48,350 bases of DNA from Hungatella sp. (GTDB lineage: Bacteria; Bacillota; Clostridia; Lachnospirales; Lachnospiraceae), in assembly GCA_022796015.1 (NCBI GenBank), contig JAAWHU010000017.1, positions 1 through 48,350 on the forward strand, given 5' to 3'. The number at the start of each line of letters is the position of its first letter. The first letter of the stretch is position 1. Made by a program: the position numbers and the translations under genes. The notes beneath the pieces are model-generated. The model saw nothing but the letters and a program-made list of their open reading frames with translations, ran no database searches and was not told the DNA's origin. Shown here piece after piece: positions 17,444 to 25,898 of the stretch.

Positions 17444-17492
17444 TTAGTCAATGGATAACCGGTTGTGCAAAAATAAGAGGAGGGTCATTTAT

Positions 17493-18803
17493 ATGTCGCA
17501 AAGTCTCATTGTAACTATAATATTAGTTGCTATGATAATTTCCTTTTTTTCAGGCTGGATCCCTATGGCTGCTACAGCCCTTATGGTGCCGGTGTGCCTG
17601 CAGTTTACGGGAATATTAAAATTTAAAGATGCCTGGGCAGGATTTTCCAGCAGTACAGTGGTATCCTTGGTAGTGCTTTTTATACTGGGAGGCATTTTGA
17701 ACCAGACTACATTCCTGGATGATCTGAAGAAATGGGTGGTAGAAAAGCTGGGTTCAGGAGCAAAGGGCAAGAGAAAAGTGCTTCTGGCATCCATGCTTAT
17801 GAGTGTGATTTTTTCCACATTTGCTTCCCCTGTAAGTGCCATGGCTATTATACTGCCTATTGTAGTATCAATCGCAAGGGAGACGGGGCTCCCGGTCAAA
17901 AATACAATAAAAGCCTGTACGGACGTAGCGTGTACCAGCAATAATGTGCTTCCCTTTGGGACTGCTCTTACAGCATATATTACCTTTAACGGGTATCTGG
18001 AAGCGGCAGGAGCTGCAGAACGGTTTTCCTTTGCAGACCCTTTTCTGGCTAAGGTTCCTATCTTCATTGTGTTTTTTCTTTATATTTACTTTGTGGGATT
18101 TCAACTTTATGCAAAGGAAGCGGATTCTGCAGGCATTGGGGAAGTGAAGGTAGAGACCAAAAAGAAAGAACGTAAAAAGGCGGAATTAACACCGTTCCAG
18201 AATACACTGGGGAAAGTACTTTTTTTCGGCAGTGCCATGGGAATGATTTTGATTAGTACATTTACAGAGTTGGATATGTATGTTGTAGGCGCAGCAGCCA
18301 TTATAATTGCCCTTGCGGCAAAAGTCATTGATCAGAAGGAGGCTGTCCGTTCCATTCGGTGGGAAACCATATTTATCTATGGCGGAACCGTGTCTTTAAG
18401 TACTGCCATGAATGATTCGGGATTGAATGAAATGATTGCAAACAGCATTTCCGGCGTGCTGGGCGGTGTAACCAACGCATCCGTGGTAGCAGGAGTATTT
18501 TTTATGGCATCATTCCTTTTAACACAGTTTGCAAGCAACCGCACTGTGGGAGCCGTGTTCCGCCCCCTTTCCATTGCAGCGGCAGTAGGATTGGGGCTGG
18601 ATCCCAGGTTTACGTTATTAGCGATTCATTATGGCTCTTCCCTGTCTACGCTGACGCCTATGGCGACTTCCGCACAGTTGATTGCATTTAATGAAGGAAA
18701 ATTCAAGATGAAGGAATTTGTAATGGGTTCTGTTGGCCCGGCCCTGGTGTATTTTATTGTATTCATGGTCTGGTTCCCCATATGTTTTGGAGTTTTGCGG
18801 TAA
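17493..18803 (+). CDS. SLC13/DASS-type anion permease
   Basis: The start is set at 17493 (MSQSLIVTIILVAMIISFF), preceded by GAGGAGGG at 8 bp. The protein has 436 residues and about eleven membrane segments. Two re-entrant-like stretches are rich in Ser, Asn, Thr and Pro: TSNNVLPFGTALTAYITF, and SSLSTLTPMATSAQLIAF near the C-terminus. These match the paired ion/substrate loops of the SLC13 and related anion transporter group, which usually take up dicarboxylates or sulfate with sodium. A charged cytoplasmic loop (KVETKKKERKKAELT) separates the halves. It is 13 bp from the next gene, so the two form an operon, probably controlled by the divergent LysR protein. The substrate is unknown. Confidence 0.85.
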   Translation: MSQSLIVTIILVAMIISFFSGWIPMAATALMVPVCLQFTGILKFKDAWAGFSSSTVVSLVVLFILGGILNQTTFLDDLKKWVVEKLGSGAKGKRKVLLASMLMSVIFSTFASPVSAMAIILPIVVSIARETGLPVKNTIKACTDVACTSNNVLPFGTALTAYITFNGYLEAAGAAERFSFADPFLAKVPIFIVFFLYIYFVGFQLYAKEADSAGIGEVKVETKKKERKKAELTPFQNTLGKVLFFGSAMGMILISTFTELDMYVVGAAAIIIALAAKVIDQKEAVRSIRWETIFIYGGTVSLSTAMNDSGLNEMIANSISGVLGGVTNASVVAGVFFMASFLLTQFASNRTVGAVFRPLSIAAAVGLGLDPRFTLLAIHYGSSLSTLTPMATSAQLIAFNEGKFKMKEFVMGSVGPALVYFIVFMVWFPICFGVLR

Positions 18804-18816
18804 AGGAGGAGAAAAT

Positions 18817-19671
18817 ATGGATAAGAAGGCAATATTTCCTACATCTTATAAAGCGTCGGAACAATCAGAATGCCTGCAGTTTCGCTATATTTATTGTCAA
18901 TGCTATGAGATAAGGCTGCCTGGAGGAGCCACGATTATTACAGACCCCTTTATCAGTGGGGGAGTGGATGATTTTACATTGGAGGAAGTATCCGGAGCCG
19001 ACTATATTATTTTAAACCACACACATTTTGACCATGATATGGACACTGGAAAATTGTGGGATCGGTTTCATGGCCGGGTGATCTGTCAGAAAGAGGTAGC
19101 ATTGGAGGTTGCCCACTTTTTTGATATTCCATACAGCAGCATTTATGCAGTTGGCGAAGAGTGTACTTATTATCTGCCGGAGTTTACTTTGCAGACATTT
19201 CATGGGCTTCATGACAACCGTAAGGCCAGAGAGGGCACGGACAAAAGGCCTTCTCAGATGGGAGACACTACAAAACGACGGTTTGGGGTAGACGGTCATT
19301 TCCATTTGGATTGTATGGGGGCTGTCTATATGATGAACTGGGTTATCACTACACCCCAGAATTTTAAGATTGCGTTCAATGCCGGCCAGGATTTTGACGA
19401 GCATGTCCGACATTTGGATCAGGTGAAGCCCAACATTATGATACGTCATAGGATTCGCACTTACAGCCCAGAGGAGTACGCCAGACAATGTGAGCGGGCA
19501 GGCGCTCAATATATTCTGCCCTGGCACCACAGCAATGCATTAAAGACAGGGGAGGATTTAAATGCGTACATGCAGCAGGTTAATGATGTGCTTACATCCC
19601 ATAGGGTGCCGTCCAAGGCATTTAATCCGGAGCCATATCGCTGGTATACCATGTATCTTGGAATAATGTAG
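18817..19671 (+). CDS. MBL-fold metal-dependent hydrolase (UlaG-like)
   Basis: The start is set at 18817 (MDKKAIFPTSYK), where AAGGAGGAG lies 6 bp before the ATG. An upstream frame overlapping the permease is unlikely. The protein has 284 residues. The metallo-beta-lactamase metal motif is LNHTHFDHD, with His68, His70, Asp72 and His73. TDPFISGG before it and GLHDNRK and LPWHHSNA after it fit the UlaG-like branch, whose known member opens the lactone of ascorbate 6-phosphate. No signal peptide is seen, so it is cytoplasmic. Operon linkage with the permease suggests it acts on the imported compound, possibly a lactone or phosphoester. This is inference. Confidence 0.85.
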   Translation: MDKKAIFPTSYKASEQSECLQFRYIYCQCYEIRLPGGATIITDPFISGGVDDFTLEEVSGADYIILNHTHFDHDMDTGKLWDRFHGRVICQKEVALEVAHFFDIPYSSIYAVGEECTYYLPEFTLQTFHGLHDNRKAREGTDKRPSQMGDTTKRRFGVDGHFHLDCMGAVYMMNWVITTPQNFKIAFNAGQDFDEHVRHLDQVKPNIMIRHRIRTYSPEEYARQCERAGAQYILPWHHSNALKTGEDLNAYMQQVNDVLTSHRVPSKAFNPEPYRWYTMYLGIM

Positions 19672-19774
19672 CAGGTGAGGCGGCCTTAGGGCCGCCCTAT
19701 TCAGACATCAAAGCACCCCAAAAGCCGTATAAAAGTTTAAGGAAAAAAGAAAGCTGACTTTATCTTAAAACCAC

Positions 19775-19803
19775 TTGTAATTAACACAATTCTATGGTAT
19801 GAT
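19775..19803 (+). promoter_or_regulatory. Promoter of the surface-protein locus
   Basis: TTGTAA (19775-19780) and TATGAT (19798-19803) are separated by 17 bp. Transcription would begin near 19810, leaving a leader of about 145 nt. Upstream (19680-19700) is a GGCGGCC/GGCCGCC hairpin without a T-run, perhaps a weak end for the hydrolase transcript. Confidence 0.55.
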
Positions 19804-19814
19804 ATGACCACATT

Positions 19815-19892
19815 CCAGGAAATTCTTTTCCTGATGTATCTGTGATGTGACCGGGAAGCACATCATATATGGCCGGTTCGGCCAGTATTTTC
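19815..19892 (+). other. Structured 5' leader with three consecutive hairpins
   Basis: The predicted transcript carries CAGGAAA/TTTCCTG (about 19815-19833), TGATGTG/CACATCA (about 19843-19865) and GGCCG/CGGCC (about 19872-19884), one after the other, then about 65 nt of AT-rich sequence before AAGGAGG. I do not recognise a known riboswitch class, and no T-run follows the third hairpin. RNA regulation of the surface locus is possible but unproven. Confidence 0.4.
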
Positions 19893-19953
19893 CTAAACGT
19901 ATTTATTAATGAACTGCATTTCCAGTAATTCACATCAATGAAAAAGGAGGATT

Positions 19954-21984
19954 ATGAAGAAAGAAAGTCGTAAAAGAGCCGTCTGTCTGTGTGTGGCGGG
20001 AATTGCCTTTTGTCAGCCCATTTCATCCTACGGGGCGTGGCAGGCGTATGGTTCCAAATGGCAGTACAGACAGGAAAACAGCAAGGAACCCTTAAGGTCC
20101 GTCTGGCATGAGGCCGATGGCGGCTGGTATCGTTTTGATGAAGCCGGATTTATGGTAACAGGCTGGTATCTGGATATTGATGGCCGCTGGTATTTTCTGA
20201 ATCCGGTATCCGATGGGACAAAGGGAAACATGATGACAGGCTGGCAGTGGATTGACGGTTATTGCTATTATCTCAGCGAAGAAGGCAGTAAAGAACATCC
20301 GTTAGGGTCTATGTATGTAAACGAAAAGACACCGGATGGGTATGAGACCAATGCCATGGGCGCTTGGATCGGCCAGGAGGGACAGCCGGTGTACCGCCGC
20401 GGGAGTGGGATTATAACCAGGCCAGAGACAATAGGAGGCGAAAAAGAGAGCCGTTTTGGCGGGAGCCCCGGAGGCGTCGGAAGCACCAGGGGAGGAGGCG
20501 GCAGAAGCCCTGGAAGCGGCGGCACGGGAAGCCTCGGGAGCGGCAGTCAAGGCTTGGGCAAGAGCCCGGAAAAGGGAAGTGAAAGCCCTAAAGATTTCAA
20601 AACTTCTGAGAGCAGCACTCCTGCCACATCCTCCAATGCCAGTAAAAGGAAGGTAAATTGGAACGTATATTTTACGGATTCATCAACACATCAAACACAT
20701 TTAGCGCCGGAAAGAAAAGGAAGCATTCAGGAAGGCGACTATCTGACTATCTATTTTCAGACACAAATCACGGACGCCAAAGGGCGTATCTGGAAATCCA
20801 AACAGCAATCCCCATATGAGACAGCAATCACAGGTCCTCAGAACAGGACGATCTATGTGGAATACACACAGGAAGGAGAGGTGGAAGAAAAAGACTCGTG
20901 GCAGAACGAGAAAAATCTTTTAAAGGAATGGCTGGACCTGGCACGAAAGGAAGAAGCAGATTTTACAGGGACACCATGGGAGGAGATTCCCGATTCCAGA
21001 CTGTTGGCAGCAGATAAAAAAAGCTGTGACCTTCGGCTTTTGTCTGCTGCAAGCAGGCTGAGCAGGGGACAGACCCAGACCCTGTATCTCATCGGTAGAA
21101 ATTATATTCCGGAAGGAAGCGTCCTGGCCGGGACATATAAAGACGATGTGGTATATTCCCACATGACACAGCAGGAGCTGAAGCTGGATGGGGATACCTA
21201 CACCTTGGCCAGATTCCAGCTGACAAGAAGGGAGCAGGAACAGACAAAGACGGAAGACGAAGCAGATAACGAGAAGCGGCACTGGAACATTGGGGATGTA
21301 CAGGAGAGAACCTTAAACGGAATTACCTACCATTTCCGGTGCATTGACCAGGATTATGGAGGGCCTGGGGACAGAGAGAAAGGAAAGGCTCTGTTTCTGT
21401 GCGATACTGTGATTCCTGCGGATACCGGTTCAGAGTATGTCTTTGGGAAATCGGAAGACGGGACTTACGGATACCAGTTTAAGCCGGGGCCGGTGGTTTC
21501 CTTTGGAACCCATAATTCTTACAAATACTCTCACATCCGAAGATGGCTCAAAGAGCTGGAGGAAGAGCTGGGAGAGGCGGCGGACATATCCACCGGAGTG
21601 GCTTACGCATACAGGGGAAGCACAGAGCCGGGAAGCGGCAGCAGTCTCAGGAGCGAGAATCTCAAATCCCGTTACATAGGCAGCCAGAGCATGACGGACC
21701 GACTGTTTGTTCTGTCCATAGAGGAAGCCTTAAAATACCGGGACTGGCTGTGGAGATTTCAGGGAAGCGAGGAGGAAAATCCGGAAAGCCAGTGGGACAC
21801 CTTCTGCAAAAGCTACTGGCTCAGAACCCCGGGAGACAAGGAGGATCAGGTTTACGTTGTGGATTTGGTACAGAAAAATCTTCATACCCAGACCGTCAAC
21901 ATACCTGATAACAAGGAGGATCCGGAGTTTGCAGTGACGGGCAGCACCGGAGTCCGACCGGCTTTTGCAGTGGAGCAGTATTAG
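19954..21984 (+). CDS. Secreted cell-wall-binding-repeat protein with DUF6273-like C-terminal domain
   Basis: The protein has 676 residues. The signal peptide (KKESRKRAVCLCVAGIAF, cleavage near SYG/A) is followed by choline-binding-type wall repeats at about residues 48-135. They include GGWYRFDEAGFMVTGWY, GRWYFLNPVSDG and MTGWQWIDGYCYYL. Residues about 168-210 are a Gly/Ser linker. A middle domain (about 228-330) follows, then a region from about 440 to the end with HWNIGDVQERTLNGITY, SYWLRTPG and TGVRPAF. These are hallmarks of the DUF6273 family, a C-type-lectin/FGE-like fold common in secreted Clostridia proteins. Expected place: outside the cell, held non-covalently to wall polymer. It is the first gene of the surface locus, with AAGGAGG 5 bp before the ATG. 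Ligand unknown. Confidence 0.82.
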   Translation: MKKESRKRAVCLCVAGIAFCQPISSYGAWQAYGSKWQYRQENSKEPLRSVWHEADGGWYRFDEAGFMVTGWYLDIDGRWYFLNPVSDGTKGNMMTGWQWIDGYCYYLSEEGSKEHPLGSMYVNEKTPDGYETNAMGAWIGQEGQPVYRRGSGIITRPETIGGEKESRFGGSPGGVGSTRGGGGRSPGSGGTGSLGSGSQGLGKSPEKGSESPKDFKTSESSTPATSSNASKRKVNWNVYFTDSSTHQTHLAPERKGSIQEGDYLTIYFQTQITDAKGRIWKSKQQSPYETAITGPQNRTIYVEYTQEGEVEEKDSWQNEKNLLKEWLDLARKEEADFTGTPWEEIPDSRLLAADKKSCDLRLLSAASRLSRGQTQTLYLIGRNYIPEGSVLAGTYKDDVVYSHMTQQELKLDGDTYTLARFQLTRREQEQTKTEDEADNEKRHWNIGDVQERTLNGITYHFRCIDQDYGGPGDREKGKALFLCDTVIPADTGSEYVFGKSEDGTYGYQFKPGPVVSFGTHNSYKYSHIRRWLKELEEELGEAADISTGVAYAYRGSTEPGSGSSLRSENLKSRYIGSQSMTDRLFVLSIEEALKYRDWLWRFQGSEEENPESQWDTFCKSYWLRTPGDKEDQVYVVDLVQKNLHTQTVNIPDNKEDPEFAVTGSTGVRPAFAVEQY

Positions 21985-22075
21985 GTAATTGCGAACGTCA
22001 AAGCCAGGAGAATATTCTGATCATAGCAAGATATGGTCAGAATATTCAATCAAGTTTCGAGTTTCGCAATCACCT
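21983..22075. repeat. MITE-like nested inverted-repeat element
   Basis: Terminal arms AGGTAATTGCGAA (21983-21995) and TTCGCAATCACCT (22063-22075) are inverted repeats with one mismatch in 13. Inside lies a hairpin: GAATATTCTGATCATA (22010-22025) pairs with TATGGTCAGAATATTC (22032-22047) with one G-U and a 6-nt loop. TA stands at both outer ends (21982-21983 and 22075-22076), as expected of a Tc1/mariner-IS630-type target duplication. The left TA forms part of the upstream gene's TAG stop. There is no T-run, so it is not a standard terminator. No transposase is in the window. Confidence 0.6.
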
Positions 22076-22085
22076 ATGGAGCAGT

Positions 22086-25000
22086 ATGAAAGAAAGGAAA
22101 AAGAATATGAGAATGATGAAGAGAAAAGGAATGGCCTTGGTGTGGGCAGCGGCAGCAGGGATTGCCATACAGACAGTGAATCCCGCGTTAGGGGCGGAGA
22201 TGGAGGCTGCTGGGATACAGAAGGCTACTTCATCCGGGGCATCCCGGGGGACTCCTCCCAATGCCCAGCTGGAAGGGGAAAAGCAGCCGGTAAAGGATGC
22301 ATGGATAGCCGGAGCGGCGGCGGTTAAAGCTGCTGCCAGAGCTTCCTCCACAGGGGATCTATGGGATCATTGGGAAGGAGACATGGATTTTCCAGGGTTA
22401 GGCACCAAGACGGAGCCCTATCAGATCAGCAGCCTGGCTCAGCTCATGGGACTGTCAGAGGCAGTGGCAGCAGGAATTGATTTTAAGGGGAAATATTTTG
22501 AGATGATCCAGGATATTGACCTTGGTAATCTGGAACTTAATAACGGAAGCTGGAATCCCATCGGCTGGTATCAGAATGAGGAGGAGATAGGGAACCAGGT
22601 TTCCCATGGTTTTTCCGGGAATTTTGACGGATGCGGCAATACCATATGGGGACTGAAGCTCCATAGGCCCGGGACAGGCCCGGATTATGCCGGACTGTTC
22701 GGGCTGATTCACAACGGCTCTGTGCGGAATCTGAGAATTGAAGGAGCAGAAATCTACGGGGGCCACAAGGCGGCGGTGCTGGCAGGAGAGGTGACAGGAG
22801 ATTCCCGTATCTATGATGTCCAAGTGTCGGGATATGTGAGGGCATCGGGAGACGCAGGAGGGATCGCAGGAAACGCAGACGGAGAGGGCAGCCGGGTGAT
22901 CATAGAGAACTGCCGTGCAGAAGGCATTGCCCTTTTGTCCGAAGGAGGGTCGGCCTGCGTAGGAGGAATCACAGGCCAGGCGGTGAAAGCAGATCTCATT
23001 GACAATACTGCAGTAACCCAGGACGGAAGCGGAGACCGGATCCAGGGAAAAGGATATACCGGAGGCATAGCCGGCCGGATGCGGCAGACCAACATATACA
23101 ATTCCTATGTGGATGGAACCATTGGCGGCAACGGAGGAAAAGCCGTAGGAGGCATTGTGGGGCTCTATGAGAGCGGAGACCTGATTGTAGCCAGATTCGC
23201 AGGGGATATTGGCCGGACTCACAATGGTTCCATGTCCAGGAAGGGAACCTTTGTAGGGACGCGCCAGGGAACCTTTACTTACGGCACGGAGAAAAAGGAC
23301 AATCTCTCCTATTTGTTTACCAACACGGCGGGAAAAGCCAAGACCGTATTCGGCTCCGGCATGGATGGGGACAACCTCTTTACGAAATATGCCCATATCG
23401 GGTATTGGACAGACAATGAGACCAAATATGTGACAGTAGCCGGGGTGACGGAGACAGGCTGTGGAGACCGGTATTTTTATGAGGAGCTGGAAGACGGGGT
23501 CCGCTATCTCACTACCCAGAAGGTAAATCATGATTTTCCTGGGGATCCGGATCATTTTGCCCCAGGGTATCAGGGAGAGCCGGTGAGAGGATATCTGGTA
23601 TCAGTTCCGCGGATTGACGCAGTCAACGCCAACGGAACCTATGACATTGATGTGGCCTCTCTGTCAGCCATTGCATCGGGGGTTAATACTTATTACCGCA
23701 CCATAGACAAGGATCACAGCGGGGCAGTGGCCCCGGGAGCCACAGTGACAGTAGCTACGGCAGCCAGAAATACAGAGAGGGACCGATATCAGATGGTGCT
23801 GGATACCATGGAGCCGGGAGGCGTGGTGCCTCCTACCTACACCGATGAGTCGGGAAATCCGGTACCTATGACATACGTGAATGGAGGGAGCTACAGTTTT
23901 GAGATGCCCTCCTGTGACACGGAGCTTCGGGCAGAGTATGTGAAGGTGACCACAAAGCTGGCTGTGAGCCCAGAAGAAACCAGGCTTCTGGTGACTCAGA
24001 CCAGAAAAGGAGACAGAAAAAATCCTGATATTCTCACAGAGGTCAGGAACCAGGAGGGAGTACTGATTGCCAGGTATATTAACGGAAACCAGGATCAGTC
24101 GGTGGAGGTACAGCCGGTGCGGATCCATGGGGAGCACAATCAGGAGGGAAATACGGCGGACAGGACCATAACCTGGTCTGTGGATGACAGTGATCTTTTG
24201 GTGAATATGTCCCCGGCAGAAAGCACCATGGAGGATGCCAGGATTATGCCTAATCTGGAAGGCACATTTATTCAGGGAATCATAAGAAGAGAGGAAGAAA
24301 AACAGGCAGACAGCGGATATGAGGAGGCCATAAGCCCCATAGTTTATGAGCAGTCCGGAGTCGTGACTGCTGCCTCCAACCCAAAGACCTCGGCGGATCA
24401 TCAGGCTGTGTACGGCAACTGCAAGGTCACCGTGGCCTTACAGATCCTGGATCAGACAACCAGAAGGGTAGAAGGACTGAACTTAAACCTTGCCAATATG
24501 GACTGTACCGTCACCAGAACCCTGAAGGGGGACAGAAAGAATCCAGTTGAGACCATTACCTGCAGTATGCCGGAGATTCTGGCGGCAGAGCTGTTCCCCA
24601 GGCATCCCTTTCATAAAAATGTTGCCTGGAAGGACAAGAACAGCGGACAGATCATAATGCTGTCTCCCATGGGAGAGCATCAGGAAAACTGCCGCTTAAG
24701 CCTTCGGTTTGACCCGGAGGGGAAGGCGAATCCGGCATGGATTCAGAACGTGATTCAAAAGGACAATGAGCGGAAGAAGGAGGATCCCTACAGGAAGCTG
24801 GAGGGCAGGGCGGAATATTATGAGACCATAACCGCCACCTCCCAGGATCAGACCCATGGAGTCGTGTCGGCGTCATGCAATGTGACCATCCATTTTGTCA
24901 CAGATGATCAGACCGAGATTATGCCGGAGCAGGTAAAGGCAGAGCCTGCTCACACGGAATACCGCCTTACTGTGGCAAAAATCGGAGACTGCTATTCACC

Positions 25001-25898
25001 TGCCCTGAAGTACGAAGGATTTGAGGAGACAGCACTGAAGGCCCAGGTTCTTCCCGACTGTCCCCAGGATCCCCTCTATAGGCCTTATAACTCTGCAGCC
25101 TTGTGGGAGAGCAAGAGCCCGGAGGTGCTTAAGGTGTCTGGGGAGGGAGTCATGGAGCCTTTAAAAGAGGCTTCCTGGATTCAAGAAGCCCTGGAGACGG
25201 CGTCCCGCAGCGCGGACAGGAAAGCGGAAGCTGTAAAGACGGTGGAGGTGGAGGCCAAAGCCGGCAGTCAGAAGGATAGGGTAAAGGTGGTACTGCACTT
25301 AACGGCCAAGGATGAAACTGTCAGACGCCAAAGCTCGGGAGGAAGTTCTTCGGGAAGCCCAGGCGGCGGAAGCTTGGGAGGAAGTTCGGCAGGGAGCACC
25401 GGAGGCCCGGGAGTAGAAGGGATCTTTACGGGAAACAGTGTTCAGGTGCCGAAAGCCTCTCTTCCAGGGACAGGCCTTGGAGAGGGACAGGGAATCTGGG
25501 TCCAGACTGTGGACGGATACTGGACCTTCATGGCAGATGGCCGTGTGTGCCGCGATGAGTGGGCCTATATTCAGAACCCTTATGCAGATCCGCAGAAGGG
25601 ACAAAACACCTTTGACTGGTTCCGGTTTGATGAGAAAGGACATATGGTAACCGGATGGTTTACGGATCAGGATGGACGCCGCTATTATTTAAACCCCAAG
25701 TCCGACAACACTTTAGGACGGATGTTTGTAGGGTGGAACTGGATTCCGGGAAAGGATGGGGCTGTGCGGTGTTACTATTTCCAGGAGAAATCCGATGGCT
25801 ATAAAGGTTCCTTATATGAAAATAAAACAACCCCCGATGGCTATGACGTAAATAAAGAGGGGGCGTGGACCGTGGAAAATGAGGTACAGGTCAAATGA
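22086..25898 (+). CDS. Secreted GLUG-repeat adhesin-like protein with C-terminal cell-wall-binding repeats
   Basis: The protein has 1,270 residues. A signal peptide is present (hydrophobic core ALVWAAAAGIAIQ, cleavage near ALG/A). The start could also be the ATG at 22107. Residues about 95-400 hold GLUG-type repeats: YAGLFGLIHNGSVRNLRIEG, AGGIAGNADG, VGGITGQA, TGGIAGRM and VGGIVGLYESG. These predict a right-handed beta-helix as in surface adhesins. Residues about 620-1075 contain at least two related Ig-like units sharing KGDRKNP (near 641 and 814). A Gly/Ser linker follows (about 1082-1112), then wall-binding repeats (about 1130-1260: WFRFDEKGHMVTGWF, RRYYLNPKSDN). The last module is homologous to the N-terminal module of the preceding gene. 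The stop overlaps the next start in ATGA, so translation is coupled. Confidence 0.84.
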   Translation: MKERKKNMRMMKRKGMALVWAAAAGIAIQTVNPALGAEMEAAGIQKATSSGASRGTPPNAQLEGEKQPVKDAWIAGAAAVKAAARASSTGDLWDHWEGDMDFPGLGTKTEPYQISSLAQLMGLSEAVAAGIDFKGKYFEMIQDIDLGNLELNNGSWNPIGWYQNEEEIGNQVSHGFSGNFDGCGNTIWGLKLHRPGTGPDYAGLFGLIHNGSVRNLRIEGAEIYGGHKAAVLAGEVTGDSRIYDVQVSGYVRASGDAGGIAGNADGEGSRVIIENCRAEGIALLSEGGSACVGGITGQAVKADLIDNTAVTQDGSGDRIQGKGYTGGIAGRMRQTNIYNSYVDGTIGGNGGKAVGGIVGLYESGDLIVARFAGDIGRTHNGSMSRKGTFVGTRQGTFTYGTEKKDNLSYLFTNTAGKAKTVFGSGMDGDNLFTKYAHIGYWTDNETKYVTVAGVTETGCGDRYFYEELEDGVRYLTTQKVNHDFPGDPDHFAPGYQGEPVRGYLVSVPRIDAVNANGTYDIDVASLSAIASGVNTYYRTIDKDHSGAVAPGATVTVATAARNTERDRYQMVLDTMEPGGVVPPTYTDESGNPVPMTYVNGGSYSFEMPSCDTELRAEYVKVTTKLAVSPEETRLLVTQTRKGDRKNPDILTEVRNQEGVLIARYINGNQDQSVEVQPVRIHGEHNQEGNTADRTITWSVDDSDLLVNMSPAESTMEDARIMPNLEGTFIQGIIRREEEKQADSGYEEAISPIVYEQSGVVTAASNPKTSADHQAVYGNCKVTVALQILDQTTRRVEGLNLNLANMDCTVTRTLKGDRKNPVETITCSMPEILAAELFPRHPFHKNVAWKDKNSGQIIMLSPMGEHQENCRLSLRFDPEGKANPAWIQNVIQKDNERKKEDPYRKLEGRAEYYETITATSQDQTHGVVSASCNVTIHFVTDDQTEIMPEQVKAEPAHTEYRLTVAKIGDCYSPALKYEGFEETALKAQVLPDCPQDPLYRPYNSAALWESKSPEVLKVSGEGVMEPLKEASWIQEALETASRSADRKAEAVKTVEVEAKAGSQKDRVKVVLHLTAKDETVRRQSSGGSSSGSPGGGSLGGSSAGSTGGPGVEGIFTGNSVQVPKASLPGTGLGEGQGIWVQTVDGYWTFMADGRVCRDEWAYIQNPYADPQKGQNTFDWFRFDEKGHMVTGWFTDQDGRRYYLNPKSDNTLGRMFVGWNWIPGKDGAVRCYYFQEKSDGYKGSLYENKTTPDGYDVNKEGAWTVENEVQVK

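Noticed and set aside
22810..23555. Long minus-strand open frames inside the GLUG-type gene and the giant gene
   Set aside because: They are shadows of the plus-strand genes: no ribosome binding sites, no recognisable domains, and codon phase explained by the coding strand.
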